From Prochlorococcus sp. AG-347-L02 (lineage in GTDB: Bacteria; Cyanobacteriota; Cyanobacteriia; PCC-6307; Cyanobiaceae), in the NCBI GenBank assembly GCA_003281255.1, contig QCCL01000004.1, positions 1-64,000 on the forward strand: DNA of 64,000 nt. Direction: 5' to 3'. Of the stretch, positions 1 to 10,998 are shown in pieces (within the stretch, counting starts at the first letter, position 1; the number at the start of each line of letters is the position of its first letter). The notes beneath the pieces were generated by a model that was not told the origin of the DNA, searched no databases, and worked only from the letters and a program-made list of their open reading frames with translations. The position numbers were made by a program, and so were the translations under genes.

Positions 1-2519
1 AAGGATGGTGCGTGAATATTCTTTCTGGGGATCGGGACTTATTTCAATTAGTAGATGATCAAAAAGATATTTATGTACTTTATATGGGTGGTGGTCCGTA
101 TGCAAAAAGTGGTAATCCAACTCTTATGAACGAAAATGGAGTAAAAGAAAAACTTGGTGTTGCACCAGAAAGGGTAGTTGATCTTAAAGCTCTAACTGGT
201 GATAGTTCTGATAATATTCCTGGTATTAAAGGAGTAGGTCCAAAAACTGCAATTAATCTACTAAAAGAAAACGATACACTTGATGGGATTTATCAGGCTT
301 TGGACAAGCTTCAGCAGAACAATGATAAAAAATATAAAGGATTTATCAAAGGTTCGGTTATAGAAAAGCTCAGAAACGATAAGCATAATGCTTTTCTTTC
401 AAGGGATTTAGCAAAAATAAATACTGAAGTGCCTTTGATATTAAGTGATGGTTATGAATTAAAAAATATAAATCAAGAACTTCTCTCAGAGTCACTACAA
501 AAACTTGAATTATCAACACTACTTCGGCAAATTGATATTTTCAATTCAACTTTTAGTAAAGGTGGTTTTGATAAGAATAACGTAGCTAAAGAGAAGGAGA
601 AACATCCAAAGTTTTCAAGCAAAAGTGAATTAGAAAATAGTGAAAATAAAATCCCTAAAATCAAAGTAACTGTTGTAAATGATTTTGAATTACTTGATAA
701 ATTAATTCAAAGATTAGAAAAGACCAATGAAATAGTTTCTATAGATACAGAAACAAATAGTTTAAATCCAATCGATGCGGAACTTGTTGGGATAGGACTA
801 TGTCTTGGAGAAGAAACTGATGATTTATTTTATATACCTCTTGGTCATCAAACAAAAAAAGAGACTCCCAATCAATTATCGATTGAAGATGTTTTCTCAA
901 AACTGAGAACTTGGATAGAAGATCCAAAAAAAGAAAAGGCACTCCAAAATTCTAAATTTGACAGGCAAATATTTTTTAATCACGGACTTGATCTTAAAGG
1001 CGTAACCTTTGACACCTTGTTAGCAGACTATCTACTAAATAATCAGGAGAAGCATGGGTTGAGCGAAATTAGTTTTAGATTATTTGGATTTAAGCCTCCT
1101 TCATTTAAGGAAACAGTTGGAAAAAATAAAGACTTTTCATTTGTTGATATTGATGAAGCTAGTATTTACTGCGGTTATGATGTATTTCTAACTTTTAAGA
1201 TTGTCAAAATTTTTATAGAAAGATTTTCAACAGAACAAAATGAATTAATCAAATTGTTCGAAGAAATCGAGTTGCCCTTAGAGCCGGTATTGTCTCAAAT
1301 GGAAATGAATGGAATAATCATCGACATCCCTTATTTAGATAAACTCTCAAAAGAACTAAAAAGTACCTTAGAAGATATTGAAAGCAAAGTTTATGAATTA
1401 GCGAAGGAGACTTTTAATCTATCTTCACCAAAACAACTTGGTGAGATCTTATTTGAAAAATTAAATTTGGATAAAAAAAAATCACGGAAAACAAAAACAG
1501 GATGGAGTACAGATGCAGTAGTTCTCGAAAGATTAGTCGACGAACATGAAATAATCCAACATTTAATAAAACACAGAACTCTTAGCAAATTACTTAGCAC
1601 CTATATTGATGCTCTTCCAAATCTTATAAACGAAAAGACAGGAAGAGTTCATACAAACTTTAATCAAGCGGCTACAGCGACTGGGAGACTAAGTAGTAGC
1701 AATCCTAATCTTCAAAATATCCCGGTTAGGACTGAATTTAGTAGGAGAATAAGAAAAGCATTCTTACCTGAAAAAAATTGGAAACTTTTATCAGCTGATT
1801 ATTCTCAGATCGAATTAAGAATACTTGCTCACTTAGCGGATGAAGAAATACTAATTAATGCGTTTCATAAAAACGATGACATTCATTCTTTAACTGCAAG
1901 ATTAATTTTCGAGAAAGAAGAAATATCATCCGACGAAAGGAGAGTTGGGAAAACAATAAATTTTGGAGTTATCTATGGTATGGGTATAAAAAAGTTTGCC
2001 CGTTCAACAGGAGTAAGTACTCCAGAAGCGAAAGAATTCCTAATAAAATACAAAGAAAGATATTCAAAAATTTTCAAATTTCTTGAACTCCAAGAAAGGC
2101 TTGCCTTATCAAAAGGTTATGTTAAAACAATTTTTGGTCGAAAAAGAGAATTTAAGTTTGATAAAAATGGACTTGGAAGATTAATAGGGAAAGATCCTTA
2201 TGAAATTGACCTGCAATCTGCAAGAAGGGCTGGCATGGAAGCACAGTCATTAAGAGCCGCAGCTAATGCGCCAATTCAGGGCTCAAGTGCAGACATTATT
2301 AAAATTGCAATGGTTCAACTAAATAAGAAATTCATAGAAATGAATGTTCCCGCAAAAATGCTTTTACAAGTACATGATGAATTATTGTTTGAAGTTGAAC
2401 CAGATTCTCTGGAAATTACGACGAAATTAGTTAAGAAGACTATGGAAGATTGTGTAAAATTGAATGTGCCTCTTTTAGTTGATATTGGGATTGGAGACAA
2501 TTGGATGGAGACAAAATAA
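1..2519 (+). CDS. polA: DNA polymerase I, 5' truncated by window edge
   Basis: Frame is open from about nt 3 (GWCVNILSGDRDLFQLV). 5'-3' exo fragment, 3'-5' exo motif (DTETNSL) and polymerase motifs (LLSADYSQIELRILAH, QVHDELLFEV). Confidence 0.97.
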   Translation, partial: GWCVNILSGDRDLFQLVDDQKDIYVLYMGGGPYAKSGNPTLMNENGVKEKLGVAPERVVDLKALTGDSSDNIPGIKGVGPKTAINLLKENDTLDGIYQALDKLQQNNDKKYKGFIKGSVIEKLRNDKHNAFLSRDLAKINTEVPLILSDGYELKNINQELLSESLQKLELSTLLRQIDIFNSTFSKGGFDKNNVAKEKEKHPKFSSKSELENSENKIPKIKVTVVNDFELLDKLIQRLEKTNEIVSIDTETNSLNPIDAELVGIGLCLGEETDDLFYIPLGHQTKKETPNQLSIEDVFSKLRTWIEDPKKEKALQNSKFDRQIFFNHGLDLKGVTFDTLLADYLLNNQEKHGLSEISFRLFGFKPPSFKETVGKNKDFSFVDIDEASIYCGYDVFLTFKIVKIFIERFSTEQNELIKLFEEIELPLEPVLSQMEMNGIIIDIPYLDKLSKELKSTLEDIESKVYELAKETFNLSSPKQLGEILFEKLNLDKKKSRKTKTGWSTDAVVLERLVDEHEIIQHLIKHRTLSKLLSTYIDALPNLINEKTGRVHTNFNQAATATGRLSSSNPNLQNIPVRTEFSRRIRKAFLPEKNWKLLSADYSQIELRILAHLADEEILINAFHKNDDIHSLTARLIFEKEEISSDERRVGKTINFGVIYGMGIKKFARSTGVSTPEAKEFLIKYKERYSKIFKFLELQERLALSKGYVKTIFGRKREFKFDKNGLGRLIGKDPYEIDLQSARRAGMEAQSLRAAANAPIQGSSADIIKIAMVQLNKKFIEMNVPAKMLLQVHDELLFEVEPDSLEITTKLVKKTMEDCVKLNVPLLVDIGIGDNWMETK

Positions 2520-2543
2520 ACCTTATGAAATACTCAATTTAAA

Positions 2544-4013
2544 ATGATCAAACTTTTTAATACTTTAAGCAAAAGAGTTGAAGTTTTTAAACCTATTGAT
2601 GATGTAGTAAAAATTTATTGTTGTGGGGTAACTGTTTATGATTTATGTCATCTTGGTCATGCCAGAAGTTACATAGCTTGGGATGTATTGAGAAGATTTT
2701 TAATTTACAGTGATTTCAAAGTAAAGTACGTCCAAAATTTTACAGATATTGATGACAAGATCTTAAAAAGAGCGAAAGAAGAATGCAGTTCAATGAAGGA
2801 AGTATCTGAAAAGAATATTATTGAATTTCATAAAGATATGGATTCTTTAGGAATAATGCGTCCGGATAGTATGCCAAGAGCAACGAATCATATATGTAAT
2901 ATCTGCTCCTTCATAACAATCCTTGAGGAGAAAGGTTATGCATACTCTAGGGATGGAGATGTTTATTATTCTGTTTTTAAAAATAAAAATTATGGAAAAC
3001 TAAGTAATCAAAATATACAAGAACAAAATATCAATCAGCAAGGAAGAATGGCTAATGAGGAAAATAGTAAAAAACTTAATCCTCAAGATTTTGCACTATG
3101 GAAAAAAGCCAAAGATCATGAACCTTTTTTTGATTCGCCATGGGGTAAAGGTAGGCCAGGTTGGCATATTGAATGTTCGGCGATGGTTAAAGATGAATTA
3201 GGAGATACTATTGATATCCATTTAGGTGGTTCTGATTTGATTTTTCCACATCATGAGAATGAAATCGCCCAATCAGAAGCAGCCAATGGCAAAAAGCTAG
3301 CGAACTATTGGTTACACAATGGGATGGTCAATGTAAATGGTCAAAAGATGAGTAAATCCCTTAAAAATTTTAAAACTATCAGAGAGCTAATTAAGTCGGG
3401 TATAAGCCCTATGACTTTGCGATATTTTGTTATGACTGTGAATTATAGAAAACCACTAGATTTTACCGAAGAAGCTTTAAGGAGTGCTTCAGAAGCTTGG
3501 AAAAACATTAATGTAGCCCTTTCTTTTATGGACCTTACAAAAGGTGCTTTTAGATCTATTGATAAAATTGAATCTATCGAAAAAGAATATAGAGAGAAAA
3601 TAAGTCTTGAATTATCTCAAAAAAAGCTTAAATTTTCTGAGGCTCTTGGAAATGACCTTAATACAGCAGGTGCGATTGCAATAATTTACGACTTAGCAAA
3701 ACCATTAAAAAATTTTTTAAACCAATTTCAAAGGGTTGAGGATTTCAAAGTAGACCTGGATGAAAAATTATTTCTACTTGAGAATTTTAAAACTCTTGAA
3801 AAGTTGACTAAGGTACTTGGTCTTAAAAAAGAGGTTTTAGTAAAAGAAAGTAAAATAACAGAAGAAGAAATATCATCGCTTATTAGTGAAAGATTGAAAG
3901 CAAAAAAGGAAAAGAATTATGCGAAGGCCGATGAAATCAGGAATTTGTTAAAAGAAAAAGATATTGAACTTATTGATCAATCAAAGGAAATAACAACATG
4001 GATAAGGGTTTAA
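2544..4013 (+). CDS. cysS: cysteinyl-tRNA synthetase
   Basis: YCCGVTVYDLCHLGHARSYIAWD, WHIECSAM and KMSKSLKNF motifs. Confidence 0.97.
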   Translation: MIKLFNTLSKRVEVFKPIDDVVKIYCCGVTVYDLCHLGHARSYIAWDVLRRFLIYSDFKVKYVQNFTDIDDKILKRAKEECSSMKEVSEKNIIEFHKDMDSLGIMRPDSMPRATNHICNICSFITILEEKGYAYSRDGDVYYSVFKNKNYGKLSNQNIQEQNINQQGRMANEENSKKLNPQDFALWKKAKDHEPFFDSPWGKGRPGWHIECSAMVKDELGDTIDIHLGGSDLIFPHHENEIAQSEAANGKKLANYWLHNGMVNVNGQKMSKSLKNFKTIRELIKSGISPMTLRYFVMTVNYRKPLDFTEEALRSASEAWKNINVALSFMDLTKGAFRSIDKIESIEKEYREKISLELSQKKLKFSEALGNDLNTAGAIAIIYDLAKPLKNFLNQFQRVEDFKVDLDEKLFLLENFKTLEKLTKVLGLKKEVLVKESKITEEEISSLISERLKAKKEKNYAKADEIRNLLKEKDIELIDQSKEITTWIRV

Positions 4014-4095
4014 ATTTTAAGAAAAAAACCAATTTGAAATTTTTGTTTTTTAAATACACCTTTAAATGGGAAGATATTAGAAATATCAGAGAAAA

Positions 4096-5325
4096 TTGAA
4101 ATACATTACTGTGCTCGGTTCTACTGGTTCAATAGGGACTCAAACTCTCGAAATAGCTAGTGAGCAGCCTGATAAGTTTAAAGCCGTAGCTCTTTCAGCT
4201 GGAAGAAATATTAATTTATTAACTGAACAAGTTAAAACACATAAACCAGAAGTAGTTGCAATTGAGGATGAAAATCTTCTAAATGATTTAAAAGATAATA
4301 TTAATAACTTAGATTTGGACAATACTCCCTTGGTTTTGGGTGGAAAGGAGGGAATTAACGCAGTTGCAGCTTGGGATAAGGCAGATACTGTGGTAACCGG
4401 GATAGTAGGCTGTGCAGGCTTAATTCCAACAATGTCAGCAATTAATGCGGGGAAAAATATTGCACTTGCTAACAAAGAAACTTTAATTGCGGCGGGGCCA
4501 ATTGTTATTCCTGCATTAAAGAAAAATAATAGTAGGCTTTTACCTGCTGATTCAGAACACTCTGCTATCTTTCAATGTTTACAAGGATTACCTACTTATG
4601 AAAATGCAGATTTTTCAACAGGAGAGATGCCTAAGGGTTTAAAAGCTATACATTTAACAGCTTCTGGTGGTGCTTTCAGAGATTGGGCCGTTGAGGATTT
4701 AAAGCATGTCACAGTGGAAGATGCGACTTCACATCCTAATTGGGATATGGGGAAAAAAATAACTGTAGATTCTGCAACTCTTATGAATAAAGGATTAGAA
4801 GTTATAGAAGCTCATTATTTATTTGGGACCTCTTACGAAAATATCGAAATAGTTATCCATCCTCAAAGTATTATTCATTCAATGATTGAGATGGAAGATT
4901 CTTCAGTATTAGCTCAATTAGGTTGGCCAGATATGAAACTACCTATTTTATATGCGATGAGTTGGCCTGAAAGATTTAAAACAAAATGGAAAAGATTAAA
5001 CCTAAGTGAAATTGGAAAATTAACTTTTAAAGAGCCAGACGAGTTTAAATATCCATGCATGGGACTTGCCTATGCCGCAGGAAAATCTTCTGGGACTATG
5101 CCTGCAGTCTTAAATGCTGCTAATGAAATGGCTGTTGAACAATTTCTTAAAGAAAAAATTTCTTTTCAAGAAATTCCAACATTTATAAGTAAAGCTTGTG
5201 AATCACATATGGATAATTTGAATACGAGTCCCGAATTGGAGGATATTCTTGAGGTAGACAATTGGGCCAGACTTTTTGTTAAGCAAGAAATTAAAAAAGG
5301 GAAAAAATACGTAAGTATTGGATAG
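4096..5325 (+). CDS. dxr: 1-deoxy-D-xylulose 5-phosphate reductoisomerase (TTG start)
   Basis: [16 protein letters not shown]-terminus, [32 protein letters not shown]. Confidence 0.97.
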   Translation: MKYITVLGSTGSIGTQTLEIASEQPDKFKAVALSAGRNINLLTEQVKTHKPEVVAIEDENLLNDLKDNINNLDLDNTPLVLGGKEGINAVAAWDKADTVVTGIVGCAGLIPTMSAINAGKNIALANKETLIAAGPIVIPALKKNNSRLLPADSEHSAIFQCLQGLPTYENADFSTGEMPKGLKAIHLTASGGAFRDWAVEDLKHVTVEDATSHPNWDMGKKITVDSATLMNKGLEVIEAHYLFGTSYENIEIVIHPQSIIHSMIEMEDSSVLAQLGWPDMKLPILYAMSWPERFKTKWKRLNLSEIGKLTFKEPDEFKYPCMGLAYAAGKSSGTMPAVLNAANEMAVEQFLKEKISFQEIPTFISKACESHMDNLNTSPELEDILEVDNWARLFVKQEIKKGKKYVSIG

Positions 5326-5396
5326 AAGTGTATATTAAGAGTCACCTCACTACCCATTTCTTACTATTATTGAATGCTGAACTTATAAAAAAGTCT

Positions 5397-5504
5397 TTAA
5401 TCTTTAAACTTTATGCCACTCTGAATTCTCGTTTCATATTCATTATAAGTATAAGAATTTGCTTTAATTGTTGAAATAATTTTTTTAACAGCTGCTTCTA
5501 CCAT
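5397..5504 (-). CDS. small ORF, hypothetical 35 aa (MVEAAVKKIISTIKANSYTYNEYETRIQSGIKFKD)
   Basis: Read by eye on the reverse strand of an otherwise empty 220-bp gap; not in the ORF track. Confidence 0.35.
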   Translation of the reverse strand: MVEAAVKKIISTIKANSYTYNEYETRIQSGIKFKD

Positions 5505-5546
5505 CCCTTAGAATCAACTTAAGAGCATATGGGAAAAGTTTTTTAA

Positions 5547-5894
5547 ATGGGGAAAGAGGTTTATAAACACCTTCTACTTTGCGCAACACCTACAAAACAG
5601 AAATGCTTTAAAGGCAATGAAGGACAAAAAACATGGGAATGTCTGAAAAAGACTTTAAAAAAATTTGAGAATGATCCCTGTACAAAAAACGTTCATATAA
5701 TGAGATCAAAAGCTGACTGTTTAAGGATATGTAAGAACGGCCCAATTCTTCTTGTTTGGCCTGATGGCATTTGGTACGAGAAAGTTTCTCCAGAAAAAAT
5801 TTCAGAAATTCTTACCTCACACATTATTAACGGTAAGCCTATAGAAAAATGGATTTTTAAAAAAACACCATTTTTAAATAGTCCTAAATACTAA
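5547..5894 (+). CDS. thioredoxin-like [2Fe-2S] ferredoxin-family protein
   Basis: Spaced cysteines (CATPTKQKCF, DCLRICKNGPILLVWPDGIWY) typical of thioredoxin-like ferredoxins. Confidence 0.75.
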   Translation: MGKEVYKHLLLCATPTKQKCFKGNEGQKTWECLKKTLKKFENDPCTKNVHIMRSKADCLRICKNGPILLVWPDGIWYEKVSPEKISEILTSHIINGKPIEKWIFKKTPFLNSPKY

Positions 5895-6969
5895 TAAACC
5901 AGTTCTTTACGACTTCGTCTGACCAGCAGCCATTAATCGAGTGAAAACCATTATGACCGCCTTTTTCAGTAATAAAAATAGTAAATTTATCAATAGATTT
6001 TCCTCTTAAATTCAAAGTTGCATTATATGGAACCCAAGGATCATCCTTGGCATGTATAAAAAGCATTTGAGGTAATTTTTTTATTGAGTTTTGGATTCTA
6101 AATATTGGAGAAGCTTTAACATAATAATCTTCTAAAGAATTAAATCCCCAACTTGGAGCTGTAAATTTTTTATCAAATTCCCTTATACTTTTTAAACTTC
6201 TAATTTTTTTTCTTAATTTCTCATTATTAAGAATTTTGCCTTCATCATTAAATCCCTCCCATAACTGATTTTTTAAGCGGTGAAGTAACCATTTTTGGTA
6301 GATATAATTTCTAGATTTTTCAATACAGAGACTGCATGATGATAAATCTAAAGGGCTACTCACACAGGCTAGGCCATCTAAAAGTTTTTCTCCTTTGTTT
6401 TCATCGTAATCTAAACAGGCATTTAAAAGAATTGTTCCGCCTAAAGATAATCCAACTCCGTAAATTGGAATATTATTCATCTTAGTGAGATCTTTAAACT
6501 CTAAATTAATGAATTTTTTAAAATAATTAATTGCTGAAATAACATCGCTGGAGCATCTAGCACAATAATTTCCTTTAGCTAAATATCTCGCAGATCCAGA
6601 TCCTCTTAGATTTAATTTAAGAACGCCAAAACCATTATTTGCTAATTTCCTAGAGATTCTTCTTAAACCAAACCGTTTAGTTGAGCCTCCTAAACCATGT
6701 GTAACGATTACAAAACCCCTAAATGAGTTTAAGTTTTCAGGTAATTCTAAAAACCCAAGAAGATAGTCACATTCAAATTTTTTAGAAAGAATTTTATTAA
6801 TTGGTAAGAATATTTTTTTATTTTTTTTTGATTTGCCAAAATCAATAACAAAAGTATCTCTCAAAGTTTGTAAGTCGCCACCTATCCAAGGTAAGACTTC
6901 TCGAAATGGGTTATTTTTTAAGTAGTCTGAAAAACTAAAAGATATACTATTATTTTTCTCCAACTCCAA
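5884..6969 (-). CDS. alpha/beta hydrolase, YheT-like
   Basis: THGLGGSTKRFGLRRISRKLANNGFGVLKLNLRGSG, GVGLSLGGTILLN and GGHNGFH motifs. Confidence 0.85.
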   Translation of the reverse strand: MELEKNNSISFSFSDYLKNNPFREVLPWIGGDLQTLRDTFVIDFGKSKKNKKIFLPINKILSKKFECDYLLGFLELPENLNSFRGFVIVTHGLGGSTKRFGLRRISRKLANNGFGVLKLNLRGSGSARYLAKGNYCARCSSDVISAINYFKKFINLEFKDLTKMNNIPIYGVGLSLGGTILLNACLDYDENKGEKLLDGLACVSSPLDLSSCSLCIEKSRNYIYQKWLLHRLKNQLWEGFNDEGKILNNEKLRKKIRSLKSIREFDKKFTAPSWGFNSLEDYYVKASPIFRIQNSIKKLPQMLFIHAKDDPWVPYNATLNLRGKSIDKFTIFITEKGGHNGFHSINGCWSDEVVKNWFISI

Positions 6970-8389
6970 GATCCTTTAATTCTCCAATCAAATCATTCAG
7001 TACCTTTTTTGCATCACCAAAGACCATTGAGGTATTTGGCAGATCAAATAAATCATTTTTTATTCCGGAGTAACCTGCACTCATACCACGTTTAATTACA
7101 AATACCGTTCTTGCTTCCTGCACATCAAGAACTGGCATGCCATATAAAGGAGAAGAGCTATCATTTTTAGCTTGAGGATTAACCACATCATTTGCTCCTA
7201 AAACTAAAACAACATCCGTTGCTGGAAAATCAGGATTTACAACGTCCATCTCTTTAAGTTGTTCGTAAGGAACATCTGCTTCTGCTAAAAGTACATTCAT
7301 ATGTCCAGGCATCCTACCTGCTACAGGATGAATTGCGTAAACAACTTCAATACCATTTTGCTCTAGTTTTTTTGTCACTTCCCTTAAAGTGTGTTGAGCT
7401 TGAGCTACTGCTAGGCCATAACCAGGAACAATAATTACCTTATTGGCTGCCTCTAAAGTCAATGCACATTCTTCAACACTGCAAGAAGTTATATTTGTAT
7501 ATTCTCCTGAACCAGAAGAGGCTGTACTTTGTGCAGATAAAGATCCTCCAAAAAGAACTGAGACCAATGATCTATTCATACCCTTGCACATTACTTGAGT
7601 AAGTATTAGACCTGCCGCTCCAACCATTGCGCCTGCTACTATCAAAAGCTGACTATCTACAACGAAACCTGCTGCTGCTGCTGCAATCCCTGAATAGCTA
7701 TTTAATAAAGATATAACGACTGGCATATCAGCTCCCCCAATTGGCAAAGTAACTCCAATACCTAATAAAGAAGAAATTATAACTAAAAGCCAAATAGAAC
7801 TTGTATTGCCGTTTATCAAATCAAAAAAGGCTATCAAAGAAGCAACTGCAAAAACAATATTTACAAAATGTCTAACTTTGCTCTGAGTCCATCCTGGAGT
7901 TGATAACCAACCCTGTAACTTTGCCATCGCCACAATTGAACCTGTGAAAGTTATGGCACCAACAAATATAGAAACAGATATTGAAACTTCGTTAATCAAT
8001 GACTTAAAAAAATCAAAATTTTCTTGGCCACCAGATATAGGGAAAATAGCTACTCCTAAAGCCACTAAAAGTGATGACATTCCGCCACAACCGTTGAACA
8101 ATGCCACTGTTTCAGGCATGGAGGTCATAGGTACTTTTTTTGCAAGTATTGCACCGAATAAACTACCTATGATTGATCCAATGATTATCCAAATCCAAGA
8201 CTGAATAGCAATTCCAGAAGTGCCTAAATAATAAGAAAGCAATCCTATAACTGATAGCAACATTGCCAATGCAGCCAATCTATTAGCATCCCTTGCTGAT
8301 TTTACTTTTGACAACCCTTTTATTCCCAAAGCCAGTAAAAGTACCGCTAGAAGGTCAATAACGAATTTAAAGATTACAGGTAGATTCAT
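6950..8389 (-). CDS. pntB: NAD(P) transhydrogenase subunit beta
   Basis: VPGYGLAVAQAQH, IHPVAGRMPGHMNVLLAEADVPYE, GANDVVNPQA. Confidence 0.96.
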   Translation of the reverse strand: MNLPVIFKFVIDLLAVLLLALGIKGLSKVKSARDANRLAALAMLLSVIGLLSYYLGTSGIAIQSWIWIIIGSIIGSLFGAILAKKVPMTSMPETVALFNGCGGMSSLLVALGVAIFPISGGQENFDFFKSLINEVSISVSIFVGAITFTGSIVAMAKLQGWLSTPGWTQSKVRHFVNIVFAVASLIAFFDLINGNTSSIWLLVIISSLLGIGVTLPIGGADMPVVISLLNSYSGIAAAAAGFVVDSQLLIVAGAMVGAAGLILTQVMCKGMNRSLVSVLFGGSLSAQSTASSGSGEYTNITSCSVEECALTLEAANKVIIVPGYGLAVAQAQHTLREVTKKLEQNGIEVVYAIHPVAGRMPGHMNVLLAEADVPYEQLKEMDVVNPDFPATDVVLVLGANDVVNPQAKNDSSSPLYGMPVLDVQEARTVFVIKRGMSAGYSGIKNDLFDLPNTSMVFGDAKKVLNDLIGELKDLGVGEK

Positions 8390-8397
8390 GTTAAAAA

Positions 8398-8691
8398 TTA
8401 CTTCTTATTTGATGGTTTACGACTAAACATCGCGAGCATTCGATCAGTTACAAAGAAACCGCCTACAACATTGAAAAGAGCAAATCCAAGAGAAACTGAA
8501 CCAATGATTAAAAGGGGCATGTTACCTTCTGCTTTTACAATTAAAGTCAAGGCTGCAAGCATTGTTATTCCTGAAATTGCATTTGCTCCACTCATTAGAG
8601 GTGTGTGAAGAGTAGGAGGAACTTTTCCAATTAACTCAAGGCCTAATAAACTACCAAGTAAAAGAACCCAAAGAAGACTTATAAAAGACAT
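8398..8691 (-). CDS. pntAB: NAD(P) transhydrogenase subunit alpha part 2
   Basis: Short membrane protein TPLMSGANAISGI and GGFFVTDRMLAMF, between pntAA and pntB. Confidence 0.93.
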   Translation of the reverse strand: MSFISLLWVLLLGSLLGLELIGKVPPTLHTPLMSGANAISGITMLAALTLIVKAEGNMPLLIIGSVSLGFALFNVVGGFFVTDRMLAMFSRKPSNKK

Positions 8692-8703
8692 AATTTTAAA
8701 ACC

Positions 8704-9834
8704 TCAATTTTCAAAAACTTTATTTTGAAGAACAACTCCTTCATCGCTTAATAAACATCCAGAAATGAGCTCATCCTTTTTATCTAATTTAATTACACCA
8801 TCTTTTATAAATGGTGTAATCAAAGATGTTAAGTTCTTAGCATAAAGTGAACTTGCATCATAAGGAACTGAAGAGGGTAATTCGCCCGCTCCTATAAGTT
8901 TTACTCCATCTTTGATGATAGTTTTATTTGATTTTGTTCCTTCGCAGTTCCCTCCCTGAGAAACTGCTAAGTCAATAACTACTGCACCAGGTCTCATTTT
9001 TTCAATCATGGGAGAGTCAATTAAAACAGGGGCCTTTTTACCAAGAACTTGTGCAGTACATATAGCAACATCAGCTTCAGATAAATATTTAGTTAAAGTA
9101 GCCTTCTGTTTTGAAAGGAATTCGGGTGTTACAGCTTTTGCATAACCTCCAGCTTCTCCTGGTTTTTCATCCACTTCAGGAAGTTCTATAAATCTTGCTC
9201 CTAGGGACTCTACTTGTTCTTTAACAGCAGGTCTAATATCAGATACAAATACTATTGCACCAAGTCTTTTTGCTGTCGCAACTGCCTGCAATCCTGCAAC
9301 GCCTCCTCCAAGTACCACTACTTTGGCAGGTTGGACTGTGCCTGCTGCAGTCATAAGCATTGGAAAATATCTATCTAACTCACTTGCAGCTAAAAGAACT
9401 GCTTTATATCCAGCGATATTAGCCTGTGAAGAAAGAACATCAGAAGATTGAGCTCTACTAATCCTAGGAAGCAACTCTAGTGATAAAGCTGAGATCTTAT
9501 TACTATTTATAATTTTGAGAAGCTCTTTATTACCGTATGGGTTAAGAAGACCAAGAAGAACAGCGCCTTTCTTTAATTTAATTAAATTATCCTCGGATGG
9601 AGTTTGAACACAAAATACTAAGTCCGCTTCACCCCAAATTTGTTGATCTAAGTTACTTATTATTGTTCCGCCCGATTCTTCATATAATAAGTCACTAAAT
9701 CCTGATAATTTTCCTGCTGAACTCTCGATATAAACGTCACATCCAAGGCTTTTTAATTTTTTTACCGCTTCTGGAGTAGCTGAAACTCTCCTTTCACCAG
9801 AGCTTGTTTCAGAAGGAATAAGTATCTTTGTCAA
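8704..9834 (-). CDS. pntAA: NAD(P) transhydrogenase subunit alpha part 1
   Basis: GERRVSATPEAVKKLKSLG, VVLGGGVAGLQAVATAKRLGA. Confidence 0.95.
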   Translation of the reverse strand: MTKILIPSETSSGERRVSATPEAVKKLKSLGCDVYIESSAGKLSGFSDLLYEESGGTIISNLDQQIWGEADLVFCVQTPSEDNLIKLKKGAVLLGLLNPYGNKELLKIINSNKISALSLELLPRISRAQSSDVLSSQANIAGYKAVLLAASELDRYFPMLMTAAGTVQPAKVVVLGGGVAGLQAVATAKRLGAIVFVSDIRPAVKEQVESLGARFIELPEVDEKPGEAGGYAKAVTPEFLSKQKATLTKYLSEADVAICTAQVLGKKAPVLIDSPMIEKMRPGAVVIDLAVSQGGNCEGTKSNKTIIKDGVKLIGAGELPSSVPYDASSLYAKNLTSLITPFIKDGVIKLDKKDELISGCLLSDEGVVLQNKVFEN

Positions 9835-9961
9835 TTTATTTATTTTTTTAACATACTAAATATAAATTGAAGAAAGTCAAAAGTCTTGGATTTTTGTTAA
9901 AAATATATTTTCTTTTCTATAAAAAATAGCTATCTAGAATATATAGGTACTAAATAATCCA

Positions 9962-10540
9962 ATGAGTATTAAAGCAATCGAATGTCCTGATGGAGTTTGT
10001 CACAGTCATCATGGCGGTCATGCTGTTCCAAGGCAAGCTATGCAGAAAAATCTAGAAAAGCATGGTAAGGACTGGTGCGAGAAATTAGCAGAGAGAATTT
10101 ATGAAATGTCAGTTGATACTTATTCACAAACAGTCATGCCAAGTCTCCACTCTGCAGGTTGGCAAAGAAGGCATTTAGATTGGGAATTTAAACTGGCAGA
10201 AAATGATTCTGAACCTGATGAAACTCTTGTTGAAGGAATTATTAATGCCACAGAAAGCTTTTTAAGGAGTAGTGAGGTGCATCGATTATTTATTCAGGAA
10301 TTGGTTCAGGGCACATTCGAGGAAGCAAATGACAAAAAAATAATTTCTAAAGCAATAAAATCTATCATTGAAGAAGAAATTGTTTGTTCATTAAGAGAAA
10401 AGAAAGAAACTCTTCTAAAGAAAATATCCGCAAAATTAATATCAGAAGAAAAAGTTAGCGAGGAACTTGCAATAAATTCAGCTAAAGAGGGTTTTGAGGA
10501 AGTTGAAAGGCTACTTGCAAATCATAGCGAGGCCGTCTAA
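9962..10540 (+). CDS. conserved hypothetical protein with His/Cys-rich N-terminus
   Basis: 192-aa ORF with good coding character; CPDGVCHSHHGGH near the N-terminus. Confidence 0.8.
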   Translation: MSIKAIECPDGVCHSHHGGHAVPRQAMQKNLEKHGKDWCEKLAERIYEMSVDTYSQTVMPSLHSAGWQRRHLDWEFKLAENDSEPDETLVEGIINATESFLRSSEVHRLFIQELVQGTFEEANDKKIISKAIKSIIEEEIVCSLREKKETLLKKISAKLISEEKVSEELAINSAKEGFEEVERLLANHSEAV

Positions 10541-10694
10541 TCCTATTTCTTTATATTTTCTTTATAAATCCTTCAAAAACAGGCTCAAATATAAACTAAA
10601 GATTAAATTATTGTTTGGAAGTACAAAGTTGTAACTTATTAGACAATACATCTGTTCTCTGATGTGTTTACCTATATACAACTTAATATTTTCA

Positions 10695-10919
10695 ATGGAC
10701 AATTTCATTAGAAAAAGGATCGACATAGCGACCTGTTGGGCTACTAACAGAATTTCCGCAATGGACACTTTAGAAAGATATGAAGACAGTTATGCAATCG
10801 CAGAAGAATTTAGAGAGTGGATATTACATATTGGAGAAAAGAACGAAAATTTAAAAGATTCTGTTTTAAACTTCCCAAAGGAATTAAAAGAGTTATTAGA
10901 CCAAAAAGTTAACGATTAA
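10695..10919 (+). CDS. hypothetical protein (ATG at 10695 preferred over the listed 10662 start)
   Basis: MDNFIRKRIDIATCWATNRISAMDTLERYEDSY; the TTG-type upstream extension looks non-coding. Confidence 0.65.
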   Translation: MDNFIRKRIDIATCWATNRISAMDTLERYEDSYAIAEEFREWILHIGEKNENLKDSVLNFPKELKELLDQKVND

Positions 10920-10998
10920 ACATTTAAACTATCGAGTGAAATCCGCCCTACATTATTTGGGTTTGTTGATTATTATTAATAATGAAATTTGCAAATAA

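Noticed and set aside
4140-4475. 111-aa minus-strand ORF inside dxr, and similar shadow ORFs (e.g. 11298-11636, 44527-44868, 53954-54238)
   Set aside because: Fully antisense to confidently identified genes; composition reflects complement codons.
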